Shown here in pieces: positions 1 to 8,195 of a stretch of DNA of 19,527 nt. The notes beneath the pieces are model-generated. The model saw only the letters and a list, made by a program, of their open reading frames with translations. It did no database searches and was not told the DNA's origin. The DNA is from Myxococcales bacterium. Lineage in GTDB: Bacteria; Myxococcota; Polyangia; Polyangiales; Polyangiaceae. Position 1 is the first letter of the stretch. Every line of letters starts with the position of its first letter. Location of the stretch: contig JAGQIY010000605.1 in assembly GCA_020430865.1 (NCBI GenBank), forward strand, positions 1 to 19,527, given 5' to 3'. A program made the translations under genes and the position numbers.

Positions 1-960
1 GGCAAAACCGGACGCATCAGCCTCGCTGATCTCAAGGGGTACGCGGCCAAGGAGCGCAAGCTCGAAGCTTTCGACTATCGCGGCTTGCAAGTCGAGGTGA
101 TGCCGCCGCCCTCTGCTGGTGGAGTGGCCGTGCTCGAAATGCTCAAGATGTGGGAGCGCGTGGAGGCCTACAAGCATCCAGCCGATTCAGTCGCCGCCGC
201 GCATTTCTTCGTGGAAATCGCCAAGCGCGCTCACGCCGACCGCCGCTTCGACGTCGTCGACCCCGACACGTCGGATCGCGACCCAGCGAAGGTACGCGAA
301 CGCTGGCTCGACCCCCTGCACTGGCTCACGCCCCACCCCATCGACCCACAGAAGGCGACGCCTGCGGCGGAGCTGCACTCCCTCTACACCAAGGCTGCCG
401 AAGAGCTCGAGCACACGACCCACTTCAGCGTCGCCGATCGTGACGGCATGGTGGTGTCTTGCACAACGACGCTCTCCGCGGGCTTCGGCGCCAAGTACGT
501 GGTGCCGGGCACTGGGATCGTGATGAACAACTCCGCTGGCGCGTTCGGCAGCGTGGGCGAGAGCACTCTCAAAGGCGGCCGACGCATGACGAGCTCGATG
601 ACGCCAACCCTCGTGTTGAAGGACGGCAAGCCGATCCTGGTGTTGGGCTCCCCCGGCGGCGACACGATCCCGAACACGGTGTTCCAGGTGTTGCGCAATG
701 TGGTCGACTACCAACTCCCGCTGTCCGTCGCGGTGGAGCGAGGGCGCCTACACCATGGCTTCTTGCCCGACGAGGTGCGCTACGAGCGCCGCAAGCCGCC
801 CGCGCCAGGTGTGCTGGATGGCTTGAAGGCGCTGGGCCACACCATCTCGAAGAAGACGATCCCCATCGGTGACGCCAACAACTTGATGATCATCGACGGT
901 GAGTACTTCGGGGTGTCGGACTCCCGTGAAGGCGGTCTAGCGGCCGCCCCAGCGCGCTAA
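1..960 (+). CDS. Gamma-glutamyltranspeptidase-family N-terminal-nucleophile hydrolase (5' partial)
   Basis: The reading frame is open from base 1, so the start lies upstream; 319 residues of the C-terminal half are visible. The family makes a proenzyme that cuts itself before a Thr. That Thr then acts as nucleophile to remove gamma-glutamyl or similar acyl groups, usually in the periplasm. The end of the large subunit is recognisable by MPPPSAGG. The autocleavage site and nucleophile are in HTTHFSV, with the first Thr at 415-417. The small subunit has TSSMTPTLV and LGSPGGD. Two residues that hold the glutamate in E. coli GGT (Asn411 and Asp433) align with Ser at 475-477 and Ala at 541-543, and the lid loop appears short. 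The substrate may therefore not be glutathione. The family call is secure; the specificity is not. Confidence 0.9.
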   Translation, partial: GKTGRISLADLKGYAAKERKLEAFDYRGLQVEVMPPPSAGGVAVLEMLKMWERVEAYKHPADSVAAAHFFVEIAKRAHADRRFDVVDPDTSDRDPAKVRERWLDPLHWLTPHPIDPQKATPAAELHSLYTKAAEELEHTTHFSVADRDGMVVSCTTTLSAGFGAKYVVPGTGIVMNNSAGAFGSVGESTLKGGRRMTSSMTPTLVLKDGKPILVLGSPGGDTIPNTVFQVLRNVVDYQLPLSVAVERGRLHHGFLPDEVRYERRKPPAPGVLDGLKALGHTISKKTIPIGDANNLMIIDGEYFGVSDSREGGLAAAPAR

Positions 961-1075
961 CTTGGGGCGCAATGGCGTCTACGGGTCGGTTCGAAGCGCT
1001 CCGCCCAACGTAAGCTCCGCCGCGTTCTGTACCTCAGGCGCTGACGCCTTGATACAGTCCAGCACGAGGGATGCC

Positions 1076-2788
1076 GTGACGAAGCTGAAGTTTGAACGCA
1101 CACCAGAGGGCACGCCGCGCGTCGTCGTGCATGAGCGCGGTCGCGCCTTGCTCTGCAATCCACTGCTCAACAAAGGCACAGCCTTCACCGAAGCGGAGCG
1201 CGACGCCTTCGGCTTACGGGGCCTCTTGCCACAGAACCCGACGCCCATGGCGATTCAGGCAGCGCGGGCCTACGGCAGTATCTCCCGCAAGGCGGATCCA
1301 CTGGAGCGCTACATCGGCATGGCGGCGCTGCAGGATCGCAATGAGACGCTGTTCTATCGCGTGCTCGGCGAGCACGTCGAAGAGCTCATGCCCATCGTCT
1401 ACACACCTACGGTGGGTGAAGCCTGCAAGTTCTTCTCCCAGATCTTCCGACGTGGGCGCGGGATTTGGATCACCCCCGAGGACTCCGGGCGCATCGAGCA
1501 GGTGCTGGCGAACGCTGCTACGGACGACGTACGTCTCATCGTGGTGACGGACAACGAGCGCATCCTCGGCCTCGGTGACCAGGGCGCGGGCGGCATGGGG
1601 ATCCCGATTGGCAAGCTGTCGCTTTACACGTTGGGCGCAGGCATCCATCCGAACCAAACGCTGCCCATCAGCCTCGATGTAGGCACGGACAACGAAGAGC
1701 TGTTGAACAATGAGCTGTACGTCGGCTGGCGCCACCCCAGGCTTCGCGGCCAGCGCTACTACGACCTGGTGGAGGAGTTCGTGGAGGCGGTCATGACCCG
1801 TTTCCCCAAGGCACTGCTTCAGTGGGAAGACTTCAAGAAGGCGAATGCGTTCACCCTGCTCACGAAGTACCGCAAGCGACTCTGCTCCTTCAACGACGAC
1901 ATCCAGGGCACCGCGGCGGTCGCGGTCGCGGGGATCTTCGCGGCCGTGCGCAAGCGCAACGCCAAGCTAACGGATCAACGCGTTGTGATCCTGGGAGCCG
2001 GCGCTGCCGGCGTGGGCATTGGACATCAGATCCGCGATGCGCTGGAGAGCGCGGGCTTGAGCGGCGCGGCGCTGACGCGTGCTGTCGCGGTGCTGGACAG
2101 CCGCGGCCTAATCGTCGACTCCCGAGACTTCCGCGACGAGTACAAGCGCGAGTTCGCCTGGCCGGAAGAGCTCGTGCGCGAGCTGGGCTTGGACCCCGCA
2201 CAGCCCATCGAGCTGTTGGAGGTGGTCAAGGCGCTCAAGCCCACCGTGCTCATCGGTACCTCGGGGCAACCGGGTGTCTTCAGCGAAGAGATCGTGCGCG
2301 AGATGGCCAAACACTGCGACGCGCCGGCGATCTTGCCCTTCTCCAATCCAACCAGCAAGAGCGAGGCCGTGCCGGAGGACTTACTGCGCTGGACCGACGG
2401 TCGGGCGCTGGTGGCGACGGGGAGCCCGTTCGAGCCCGTGACGCTGCCTGACGGCCGCACCGTGCGTATCGGTCAGGGCAATAACGTGTACGTGTTCCCC
2501 GGCGTCGGCTTGGGCGCCCTGGTCGCCGAGGCCAGCGAAGTCACCGACTCGATGTTCACCGTCGCCGCCCATACGCTCGCCTCGGAGCTCACCGACGAGG
2601 ATCTGGAACAAGGGGCGCTGTTCCCACGCATGCACCGGCTACGGGAGATCACCCGCAAGATCGCCTGTGCTGTGGTGAAGGACGCCGCTGAGCAAAACGT
2701 CGGAAAGTCGTTCGAACCGAACGCGATCTACGACGCGGTCAGCCAGGCGATGTGGGAGCCCGTGTACCCGGAGCTGATCCCTGCGTGA
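1076..2788 (+). CDS. maeA: Malic enzyme, MaeA/SfcA class (malate oxidative decarboxylation)
   Basis: Predicted cytosolic enzyme converting malate to pyruvate and CO2 with reduction of NAD(P). GTG at 1076 is chosen as start because GAGGG at 1066-1070 sits five bases upstream. This gives 570 residues, the usual length for the MaeA class; a TTG at 962 would add 38 residues that do not look like the family. Visible sites are the catalytic Tyr109 in VYTPTVGEA, TDNERILGLGDQG followed by Lys180, metal ligands Glu251, Asp252 (QWEDF) and Asp275 (FNDDIQGTA), and a Rossmann nucleotide loop GAGAAGVG at 307-314. Later motifs PFSNPTS and GNNVYVFPG also match. Preference for NAD over NADP is inferred from class, not proven. 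The stop overlaps the start of the next gene. A short GC hairpin (1036-1049) lies in the 115-bp gap upstream. Confidence 0.95.
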   Translation: MTKLKFERTPEGTPRVVVHERGRALLCNPLLNKGTAFTEAERDAFGLRGLLPQNPTPMAIQAARAYGSISRKADPLERYIGMAALQDRNETLFYRVLGEHVEELMPIVYTPTVGEACKFFSQIFRRGRGIWITPEDSGRIEQVLANAATDDVRLIVVTDNERILGLGDQGAGGMGIPIGKLSLYTLGAGIHPNQTLPISLDVGTDNEELLNNELYVGWRHPRLRGQRYYDLVEEFVEAVMTRFPKALLQWEDFKKANAFTLLTKYRKRLCSFNDDIQGTAAVAVAGIFAAVRKRNAKLTDQRVVILGAGAAGVGIGHQIRDALESAGLSGAALTRAVAVLDSRGLIVDSRDFRDEYKREFAWPEELVRELGLDPAQPIELLEVVKALKPTVLIGTSGQPGVFSEEIVREMAKHCDAPAILPFSNPTSKSEAVPEDLLRWTDGRALVATGSPFEPVTLPDGRTVRIGQGNNVYVFPGVGLGALVAEASEVTDSMFTVAAHTLASELTDEDLEQGALFPRMHRLREITRKIACAVVKDAAEQNVGKSFEPNAIYDAVSQAMWEPVYPELIPA

Positions 2789-3345
2789 AGGCGAGCCCCC
2801 AGGCGCGCCTCAACCGTCGAGTCTTGTTTCTGAGCGTCGCCGTCGCAGGCGCCGCCGCAGTTGCTTACCGCGCGGTAACACCAAAGAAGGGTTCGTCGGG
2901 TCTCTTTGGCGCTACCCCAGCTCTGCGTACGCCCCCGCCGGATTCGGACGGGACAAGTCACGCTCCAGAGGAGCGGCGCCTGGCCATCGCGCCGCGGTCG
3001 GGTCTGCCAACTTCAGTTCTTCAGCCTTATCCGAGCCAACCGGTGAGCGATGAGCAGAGCGCTGCGCTGCCAGCCCACGCCGTGAACGCCTACAAGCTCG
3101 GCGAGTCAGATCCGCGCCTGGTGCTGCAGGTGCTGACGCCCGAGACAGGCGCGGAGCCTTGGTCCAGCCGCCTGATGTTTCAGCACAACGTGGTGTGGCA
3201 GCATGAAGGTGACGCGCGCGGCTCCCGCGGTCTGATCCAGCTCGAGCTACCGGCGCAGCGCCTCAAGACGGGCCGCTACGAACTCCTGCTACAGCGCCCG
3301 GGCAGCCGAAAGTACCTCTACCTGTTCGACGTGAAGCTGGAGTAA
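2785..3345 (+). CDS. Unrecognised membrane-anchored protein coupled to malic enzyme
   Basis: I do not recognise the family. GTG at 2785 overlaps the malic enzyme stop (GTGA), which suggests translational coupling, and gives 186 residues. A GTG at 2752 in the same frame would overlap the upstream gene by 37 bases and is less likely. Residues about 10-30 form a basic start followed by a hydrophobic Ala/Val/Leu stretch, consistent with a signal anchor. A Pro/Ser-rich linker follows. The last 80 or so residues alternate hydrophobic and polar positions and end YELLLQRPGS then YLYLFDVKLE, which looks like a small beta-sandwich outside the membrane. There are no Cys residues and no lipobox. The gene is convergent with the sigma-54 regulator, 11 bases away. 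The coding call is fairly sure; the function is unknown. Confidence 0.75.
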   Translation: MKASPQARLNRRVLFLSVAVAGAAAVAYRAVTPKKGSSGLFGATPALRTPPPDSDGTSHAPEERRLAIAPRSGLPTSVLQPYPSQPVSDEQSAALPAHAVNAYKLGESDPRLVLQVLTPETGAEPWSSRLMFQHNVVWQHEGDARGSRGLIQLELPAQRLKTGRYELLLQRPGSRKYLYLFDVKLE

Positions 3346-3356
3346 CCGCGCCGGAG

Positions 3357-4796
3357 CTAGCTCACGCCGTGCTCGTTCAGCTTGTAATAGAGCGTGCGGC
3401 GACTGACGCCCAGCATCCGCGCGGCAACATTCCGATTTCCGCCAGCCTTCTTCAGGGCCCGCTCTAGCGCGAGTTTTTCTGCACGCGCAATGGCAGTCGC
3501 GAGTTCCACGACTTCCACGTCTTCGCTCTCCGGCGCGAGCGCCTCAGAAACTGCCGACTCTGGAGCAGTCCGAGCGGCACCGTAGGCGGCCATCGCCGTC
3601 TTCTGGTCGACGGCGCCGTTGTCGATGCCTGGCTGCCACATCGCGCAGTCGCGCGCCGAGATGCGCGGGCCATCGGCCAATAGAACGAGGCGCTCGATGA
3701 AGTTCTGAAGCTGGCGCACGTTCCCGGGCCAGCGGTGGCTGCGCAGCATCTCGAGGGCTGGGGCGTCGATGCCCATGGCAGTACGACCATTGTTCAGACC
3801 CGCAGTGCGAGCGAAATGCATCGCCAGCTCGGCGATATCATCCGGGCGCGCGCGCAACGGCGGCACAAATAGGGGCACAACGCTCAGACGATAGAAGAGA
3901 TCCTCGCGGAAATCTCCGCTGCGCACCATGCCGTCCAGGTCGCGGTGCGTCGCCGCAACGAATCGCACATCCGCCTGCAGCGTTTGCGTTCCACCCAAGC
4001 GCTCGTACTCGCGTTCCTGAAGGACGCGCAGCAACTTCACCTGAATTGCCGGAGTGATGTCGCCGATCTCGTCGAGGAACAGCGTTCCCCCCTCCGCCAG
4101 CTCCACGCGGCCCGGCTTGCGCTGGGTCGCGCCGGTAAACGCGCCCTTCTCGTAGCCGAACAGCTCGCTCTCCAGCAGGTTATCCGGCAGCGCCCCGCAG
4201 TGCACCTTGATGAAAGGTCCGTCCTTGCGCGGGCTCTCGTCGTGGATACGCCGCGCCACCAACTCCTTCCCCGTACCGCTTTCCCCACGGATAAGCACTG
4301 TCGCAACACCGTCCGCGACACGATGGATCGTGCGCTCGAGCTCCACCATCACCGGGGAAGTTCCGATGATGTTCGAGCGGAGGCTGAGGCGCGCGCTCTT
4401 CGGGGGTTCGTCGGCGCCCGCGCGATACAGGCTCAACATCTTCTGGATGACGTACTTGACCTCCTCTTCTTCGAACGGACGGCAGAGAAAGTCATTCGCC
4501 CCCATGCGCACGGCTTTGACGCCGAGGGAGGTCTTGCCCTGATCGGTGATCACCACAACGGGCAAGGCCTCGGAGTACTGACCGAGCTTGCTCAGCAACT
4601 CGAGCCCGCTGGCATCGGGCAGCTGAACGCAGACCGCCACTCCAGAGTAGTCACGCCGAGCCAACTCATGCAGCGCGTCCTTCTGAGTGCCCACACGAGT
4701 GGCCTCCACCTGCAACTCAGCGAGAACGGCAGACAGCGCCTCCGCAGAGTCGGGGTTTGGATCAACGACGAGCAAGCTCTGCTGAAAAGGATTCAT
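3357..4796 (-). CDS. Sigma-54-dependent transcriptional activator with degenerate receiver domain
   Basis: An NtrC-type enhancer-binding protein of 479 residues, starting at ATG 4796 (MNPFQQSLL), where the receiver fold begins; 19 further codons upstream have no family match. The order is receiver domain (about 7-122), AAA+ ATPase (about 143-375) and C-terminal Fis-type helix-turn-helix (GGNRNVAARMLGVSRRTLYY). The AAA+ part has Walker A GESGTGKE (171-178), the sigma-54 contact loop GAFTGA (218-223), Walker B TLFLDEIGD and FREDLFYRL, so remodelling of sigma-54 polymerase should be intact. The receiver is unusual. The phospho-acceptor position is Cys56 (VAVCVQLPD), the acidic pair is Asp12-Pro13, and the conserved Lys is Arg106; Thr84 is kept. 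Phosphorylation on Asp is therefore unlikely. No partner kinase is visible. Target genes are unknown. Confidence 0.93.
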   Translation of the reverse strand: MNPFQQSLLVVDPNPDSAEALSAVLAELQVEATRVGTQKDALHELARRDYSGVAVCVQLPDASGLELLSKLGQYSEALPVVVITDQGKTSLGVKAVRMGANDFLCRPFEEEEVKYVIQKMLSLYRAGADEPPKSARLSLRSNIIGTSPVMVELERTIHRVADGVATVLIRGESGTGKELVARRIHDESPRKDGPFIKVHCGALPDNLLESELFGYEKGAFTGATQRKPGRVELAEGGTLFLDEIGDITPAIQVKLLRVLQEREYERLGGTQTLQADVRFVAATHRDLDGMVRSGDFREDLFYRLSVVPLFVPPLRARPDDIAELAMHFARTAGLNNGRTAMGIDAPALEMLRSHRWPGNVRQLQNFIERLVLLADGPRISARDCAMWQPGIDNGAVDQKTAMAAYGAARTAPESAVSEALAPESEDVEVVELATAIARAEKLALERALKKAGGNRNVAARMLGVSRRTLYYKLNEHGVS

Positions 4797-5156
4797 CGCG
4801 CGCAGCCGGGCCCCAGACCACGGCAACCCCAAGCGTACCCAAAGCCGACGCACTCAGCGAGGCTCAGGCCGGGGAAAGCTCGACACCCCGAGGCGCAGCT
4901 TCCGATTCAGAGGGCGTCAGGCGCCGCGAGCGCCGCTCCACCTGGCAGAACGCGGGCGATTTTCGCGTCTCGGGACACCGGGTTGACCGCCCTCGGGCGC
5001 ACAAAAAAAGGCGACGCCCCCCGTGGACCAACACGAGGGGCGCCTTCGTTCGCAGGAGGTAGTGTTGTCGTTCGCGACCGCTCAGCAGCGGGCGCGAATA
5101 GGGCAACGCCGAAGCCACGCGCGCCTGAGGCGGCAGGCGCGCTCGACCTCGGAAGA
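4797..5156. other. Intergenic region between the sigma-54 activator gene and ftsZ
   Basis: 360 bases without a supported gene. It holds the ftsZ terminator at 5003-5046 and must contain the promoter of the minus-strand activator gene in roughly 4797-5000. No clear -24/-12 or -35/-10 pair could be picked by eye. Short open frames here show no protein family features. Confidence 0.6.
5003..5046 (-). terminator. Rho-independent terminator after ftsZ
   Basis: Read on the minus strand, AAGGCG (5046-5041) pairs with CGCCTT (5013-5008). GGGG/CCCC and CGTG/CACG pairs follow inside, around a 6-base loop (5026-5031), with a 3-base bulge and one mismatch. The stem runs directly into seven T residues (A tract 5003-5009 on the plus strand). 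It lies about 110 bases beyond the ftsZ stop. Confidence 0.85.
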
Positions 5157-6443
5157 TCAGCCGCCGTTTCGCCGCTGGTAGGCAGGCGTGTCCCAGTCGC
5201 GGTCCACGTTCGATGGGAACGTGATGCGGTCGCGGACCGAGGGCAGTCCGGAGTTCTCGGAGCGCGCCTGGAGACTCGCTGCGGCCGCGGCGGGGCGCCT
5301 CGAGTAAACCGTCGCAGGCTCGCGGTCGAGCTCCTCGAGAGCCCGTGCGGAAATCTCGGGGCGCTGTTCACGACGTACGGGCGCGGCCTCGGAGGGACGG
5401 GCCTCCTGACGCGGAGCCGGACGCTCGAGAGGTTGGCGGCTCGCCTGACGCAAGAGCTCTTGGGGCTCTTCCGCAGCGCGCTCGAAGCCGGTCGCGATGA
5501 CCGTGACCTTGATGGCCTCGGACATGTTCTCGTCGATCGTGGCGCCGAAGATGATGTTCGCGTCTTCGTGAGCCTGCTCCTGAATGTAGGTCGCCGCCTC
5601 GTTGATCTCGCGCATCTTCATGTCGGGTCCGCCAACGACGTTGATGAGCACGCCGGTGGCTCCGTCGACGCTGATGTTGTCCAGCAGGGGGCTCTGGATG
5701 GCTGCCTCGGCGGCGAGCCGTGCGCGACCCTCGCCCTTCGCGCAGCCGGTGCCCATGAGCGCGCGACCCATGTTCTCCATCACGGTGCGCACGTCGGCGA
5801 AGTCGACGTTGACGATGCCTTCCTGGGTGATGAGGTCACTGATGCCCTTCACCGCCTGGTACAGCACCTCGTCCGCCTTGCGGAACGCCTCGACGAAGCT
5901 CAGGTCGTCATCACCGAGGGCCACCAGCTTCTCGTTGGGGATGGTGATGAGGGTATCGACGTGCTCTGCCAGGGCTGCGAGGCCTTGCTCTGCGCGGCGC
6001 GCGCGCTGGCGACCTTCGAAGACGAAGGGCTTGGTGACGACGCCAACCGTGAGCGCGCCTTCCTCGCGAGCGAGCTGCGCGATGACGGGCGCTGCGCCCG
6101 TGCCGGTGCCACCACCCATGCCGGCGGTCACGAAGACCATGTCCGCGCCGGAGATGGCTTCCTTGAGTCGAGTCACGTCTTCGAGCGCCGCCTTGCGACC
6201 GCGCTCGGGATCGGCGCCGGCACCCAGACCGCGGGTGACGGCCTGACCGACCGAGAGCTTGAGTGGAGCCAGGTTCGCGTTCAGCGCCTGGGCGTCCGTG
6301 TTCACGCTGACGAACTCCACGCCTTCCAGCGCGAAGGAGATCATGGTGTTGATCGCGTTGTTGCCAGATCCACCGACCCCGATCACCTTGATGCGGGCTT
6401 GGTACTGCGGCGACTCGTCAGCAAACTCAATCGAGAAACTCAT
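5157..6443 (-). CDS. ftsZ: Cell division GTPase FtsZ
   Basis: Tubulin-like GTPase that polymerises into the cytoplasmic Z ring at the division site. ATG 6443 (MSFSIEFADE) is chosen because GGGAGGAAGG stands just upstream; 428 residues result, and a longer start at 6497 adds 18 non-family residues. The nucleotide fold begins IKVIGVGGSGNNA (18-30), the tubulin signature GGGTGTG is at 110-116, and the T7 loop NVDFAD (212-217) carries the acidic residues that complete the GTPase site of the next subunit. After about residue 320 comes a Pro/Arg/Glu/Ala-rich linker of roughly 90 residues, then a conserved C-terminal peptide DWDTPAYQRRNGG that would bind FtsA and other partners. A gap of 233 bases with a hairpin separates it from ftsA, so it may have its own promoter. 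Confidence 0.98.
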   Translation of the reverse strand: MSFSIEFADESPQYQARIKVIGVGGSGNNAINTMISFALEGVEFVSVNTDAQALNANLAPLKLSVGQAVTRGLGAGADPERGRKAALEDVTRLKEAISGADMVFVTAGMGGGTGTGAAPVIAQLAREEGALTVGVVTKPFVFEGRQRARRAEQGLAALAEHVDTLITIPNEKLVALGDDDLSFVEAFRKADEVLYQAVKGISDLITQEGIVNVDFADVRTVMENMGRALMGTGCAKGEGRARLAAEAAIQSPLLDNISVDGATGVLINVVGGPDMKMREINEAATYIQEQAHEDANIIFGATIDENMSEAIKVTVIATGFERAAEEPQELLRQASRQPLERPAPRQEARPSEAAPVRREQRPEISARALEELDREPATVYSRRPAAAAASLQARSENSGLPSVRDRITFPSNVDRDWDTPAYQRRNGG

Positions 6444-6634
6444 TTTGCCTTCCTCCCGGTGCACGCGCTCCGCTTCGATGGAGCGGTGCTGAAACACCGC
6501 AGTGCCGGTCCCGAGTGGGTGGTATCTCGAGCCTTGGGCTGCCTCTTCCCTCGTCTCGAACCCGCTCTGTGTGGCGACCCGGTGCGTAACCCCTTACTGA
6601 ACCAAAACCCTCGAACTGGCCTAATAACTGACGT

Positions 6635-6669
6635 CACAAAACAACGAACCAGCCGATTTTGGCTGGTTC
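6635..6669 (-). terminator. Hairpin terminator or attenuator between ftsA and ftsZ
   Basis: A perfect 9-bp stem, GAACCAGCC at 6646-6654 and GGCTGGTTC at 6661-6669 with a 6-base loop, begins seven bases after the ftsA stop. On the minus strand it is followed by GTTGTTTTGTG (6645-6635), which is T-rich but interrupted. It fits a rho-independent terminator that may be leaky. If it works, ftsZ needs a promoter within 6444-6634; no convincing one was found by eye. Confidence 0.7.
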
Positions 6670-6676
6670 GTACATC

Positions 6677-7957
6677 TCAGAAGGCGTCCTTGAGCCAGCC
6701 CCAGAAGCCACCCTTGCGGCGTCGGACCCGCACCTCGGCGGGCTCCGGCTGGGCAGGCTCCTCGTAGTACTCCTCGTACTCGCCTCGTGCCGCCGCCTGG
6801 GCCAGCTGCAAGGCGCCGTACTGCACCAACCCCACGCCCGTCGCGTACTGAGGTCCTTGCACCAGCTGCACGATGCCCTTCATGCCCACGGGGAATCCCA
6901 GCCGCACGGGCATGCCGAGGATCTCCTCGGCGCACTCCACCATGCCTTCCATCAGCACCGACCCACCCGTGAGCACCGCGCCGGAGGCCACCTGATCCAG
7001 CAGACCAGCGTCCTCGATACGACGGCGGGCCTCGCTGAAGATCTCCTCGACCCGGGGCTCGATGATATCGCTCAGGACTCGCCTGGCGACACGACGCGGC
7101 GAGTGACCACCCACGCCGGGCACCTCGATCTCCTCGTCGTCTGAGATCATGCGTCCCAGGGCACAGCCATAGTTGCGCTTGAGGCGCTCGGCCTCTCCCA
7201 TTGGAGTGCGAAGCCCCGCGGCAACGTCGCTCGTCACGTTGTTGCCACCGGCCGGGATCACGCTGGTGTGTGCGATGCCGCCATCGGCGTAGACCAGCAG
7301 GTCGGTGGTTCCACCGCCCATGTCGATCACGGCGACCCCGATCTCCTTCTCGTCCTCGCTGAGCACCGCCTCGCTGGACGCCAGGGGCTCGAGCACCACG
7401 TCGGCGACGTGGAGGTTGCAGCGCTCGACGCAGCGGATCACGTTCTGCACGCAGCTCGTGGCCGCGGTCACCAGGTTCACCCGCACCTGCAGTCGCACTC
7501 CGCTCATCCCGATCGGGTCCCGGATGCCGTCCTGGGTGTCGACGATGTATTCGCGCGGCAACGCGTGAAGGATCATGCGATCGGCGTCGACGGGGATGGC
7601 TCGAGCGCCCTCCAGGACTCGGTCGAGATCACTGCTCATCACCTCGCGTCCGCTGATCGCGCACACGCCGTCGGACATGTGGCTGCGGATATGACTCCCG
7701 GCGACGCCAGCATAGACCGTGCTGATCTCCACACCGGCCATGGTCTGAGCCGCATCGATGGCTTCGCGGATGGCGCGGACCGTCCACTCGATGTTGCTGA
7801 CCACGCCCTTGCGCAGACCGCGGCAAGGAACGTTGCCCACCCCGAGGATGGTGATCCCGTCACTGTCTACCTCGCCGACGACGGCACTCACCTTGGTGGT
7901 GCCGAGGTCGAGCCCAACGACGATCTCGGGTTGGCTGAGGCCGGTGTAGCTGCGCAT
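6677..7957 (-). CDS. ftsA: Cell division protein FtsA
   Basis: Actin-fold ATPase that ties FtsZ to the inner face of the membrane and recruits later division proteins. The 426-residue frame starts at ATG 7957 with AAGGA about six bases upstream. Visible features are the first phosphate loop VVGLDLGTTKVSAVVGE, the second phosphate loop VIDMGGGTTDLLVY, and the adenosine motif VLTGGSVLMEGM. The end is a charged linker followed by RRRKGGFWGWLKDAF, an amphipathic helix of the kind FtsA uses to bind the membrane. The length is typical. In most bacteria ftsQ and mur genes lie directly upstream; here the upstream neighbour on the same strand is a short-chain dehydrogenase 238 bases away, so the division cluster is broken at this point. 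Confidence 0.97.
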   Translation of the reverse strand: MRSYTGLSQPEIVVGLDLGTTKVSAVVGEVDSDGITILGVGNVPCRGLRKGVVSNIEWTVRAIREAIDAAQTMAGVEISTVYAGVAGSHIRSHMSDGVCAISGREVMSSDLDRVLEGARAIPVDADRMILHALPREYIVDTQDGIRDPIGMSGVRLQVRVNLVTAATSCVQNVIRCVERCNLHVADVVLEPLASSEAVLSEDEKEIGVAVIDMGGGTTDLLVYADGGIAHTSVIPAGGNNVTSDVAAGLRTPMGEAERLKRNYGCALGRMISDDEEIEVPGVGGHSPRRVARRVLSDIIEPRVEEIFSEARRRIEDAGLLDQVASGAVLTGGSVLMEGMVECAEEILGMPVRLGFPVGMKGIVQLVQGPQYATGVGLVQYGALQLAQAAARGEYEEYYEEPAQPEPAEVRVRRRKGGFWGWLKDAF

Positions 7958-8068
7958 GGCTTCCTTTTCTGGCTCCGGTGTTCGACTCGGGTGCTCGAAG
8001 CGCCTCGAACTGCTCGTTGTTCGCGCCTCGGGGGCGCGGGTTTCGGGGGGTGAGGTACCCTGCCCAAG

Positions 8069-8095
8069 CAGTGAGAAACCCTTGCTTTCCCACTG
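8069..8095. repeat. Inverted repeat upstream of ftsA
   Basis: CAGTGAGAAA (8069-8078) and TTTCCCACTG (8086-8095) form a 10-bp inverted repeat with one mismatch around a 7-base loop. It lies about 112 bases upstream of the ftsA start and 100 bases beyond the SDR stop. No T-run follows on the minus strand, so an operator is as likely as a terminator. Confidence 0.4.
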
Positions 8096-8195
8096 TTCGA
8101 GGCTCGCTCCGACGCTGCCATGCGCGTCTCGGGCGGGCCAAATTTCGCGACCGGTGACGCGTGAACAAATGGGCGGCGCAGGGCGGCGCCTGCGC

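Noticed and set aside
1036..1049. AGGCG-CTGA-CGCCT hairpin before the malic enzyme considered as a terminator for the GGT gene
   Set aside because: The stem is only five pairs and is not followed by a T-run.
6629..6636. Palindrome TGACGTCA between ftsA and ftsZ
   Set aside because: A single 8-bp palindrome is too short to call an operator, with no second copy or known regulator match in the window.
3945..6767. A 940-codon open frame on the plus strand across the activator gene and ftsZ
   Set aside because: It runs antisense to two clearly conserved genes, its translation is rich in Arg/Ala/His with no family motifs, and such long antisense frames are common in GC-rich DNA.
7268..8053. A 261-codon plus-strand frame across ftsA
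   Set aside because: Antisense to ftsA; the His/Asp-rich composition is the mirror of its codons, with no ribosome site or motif.
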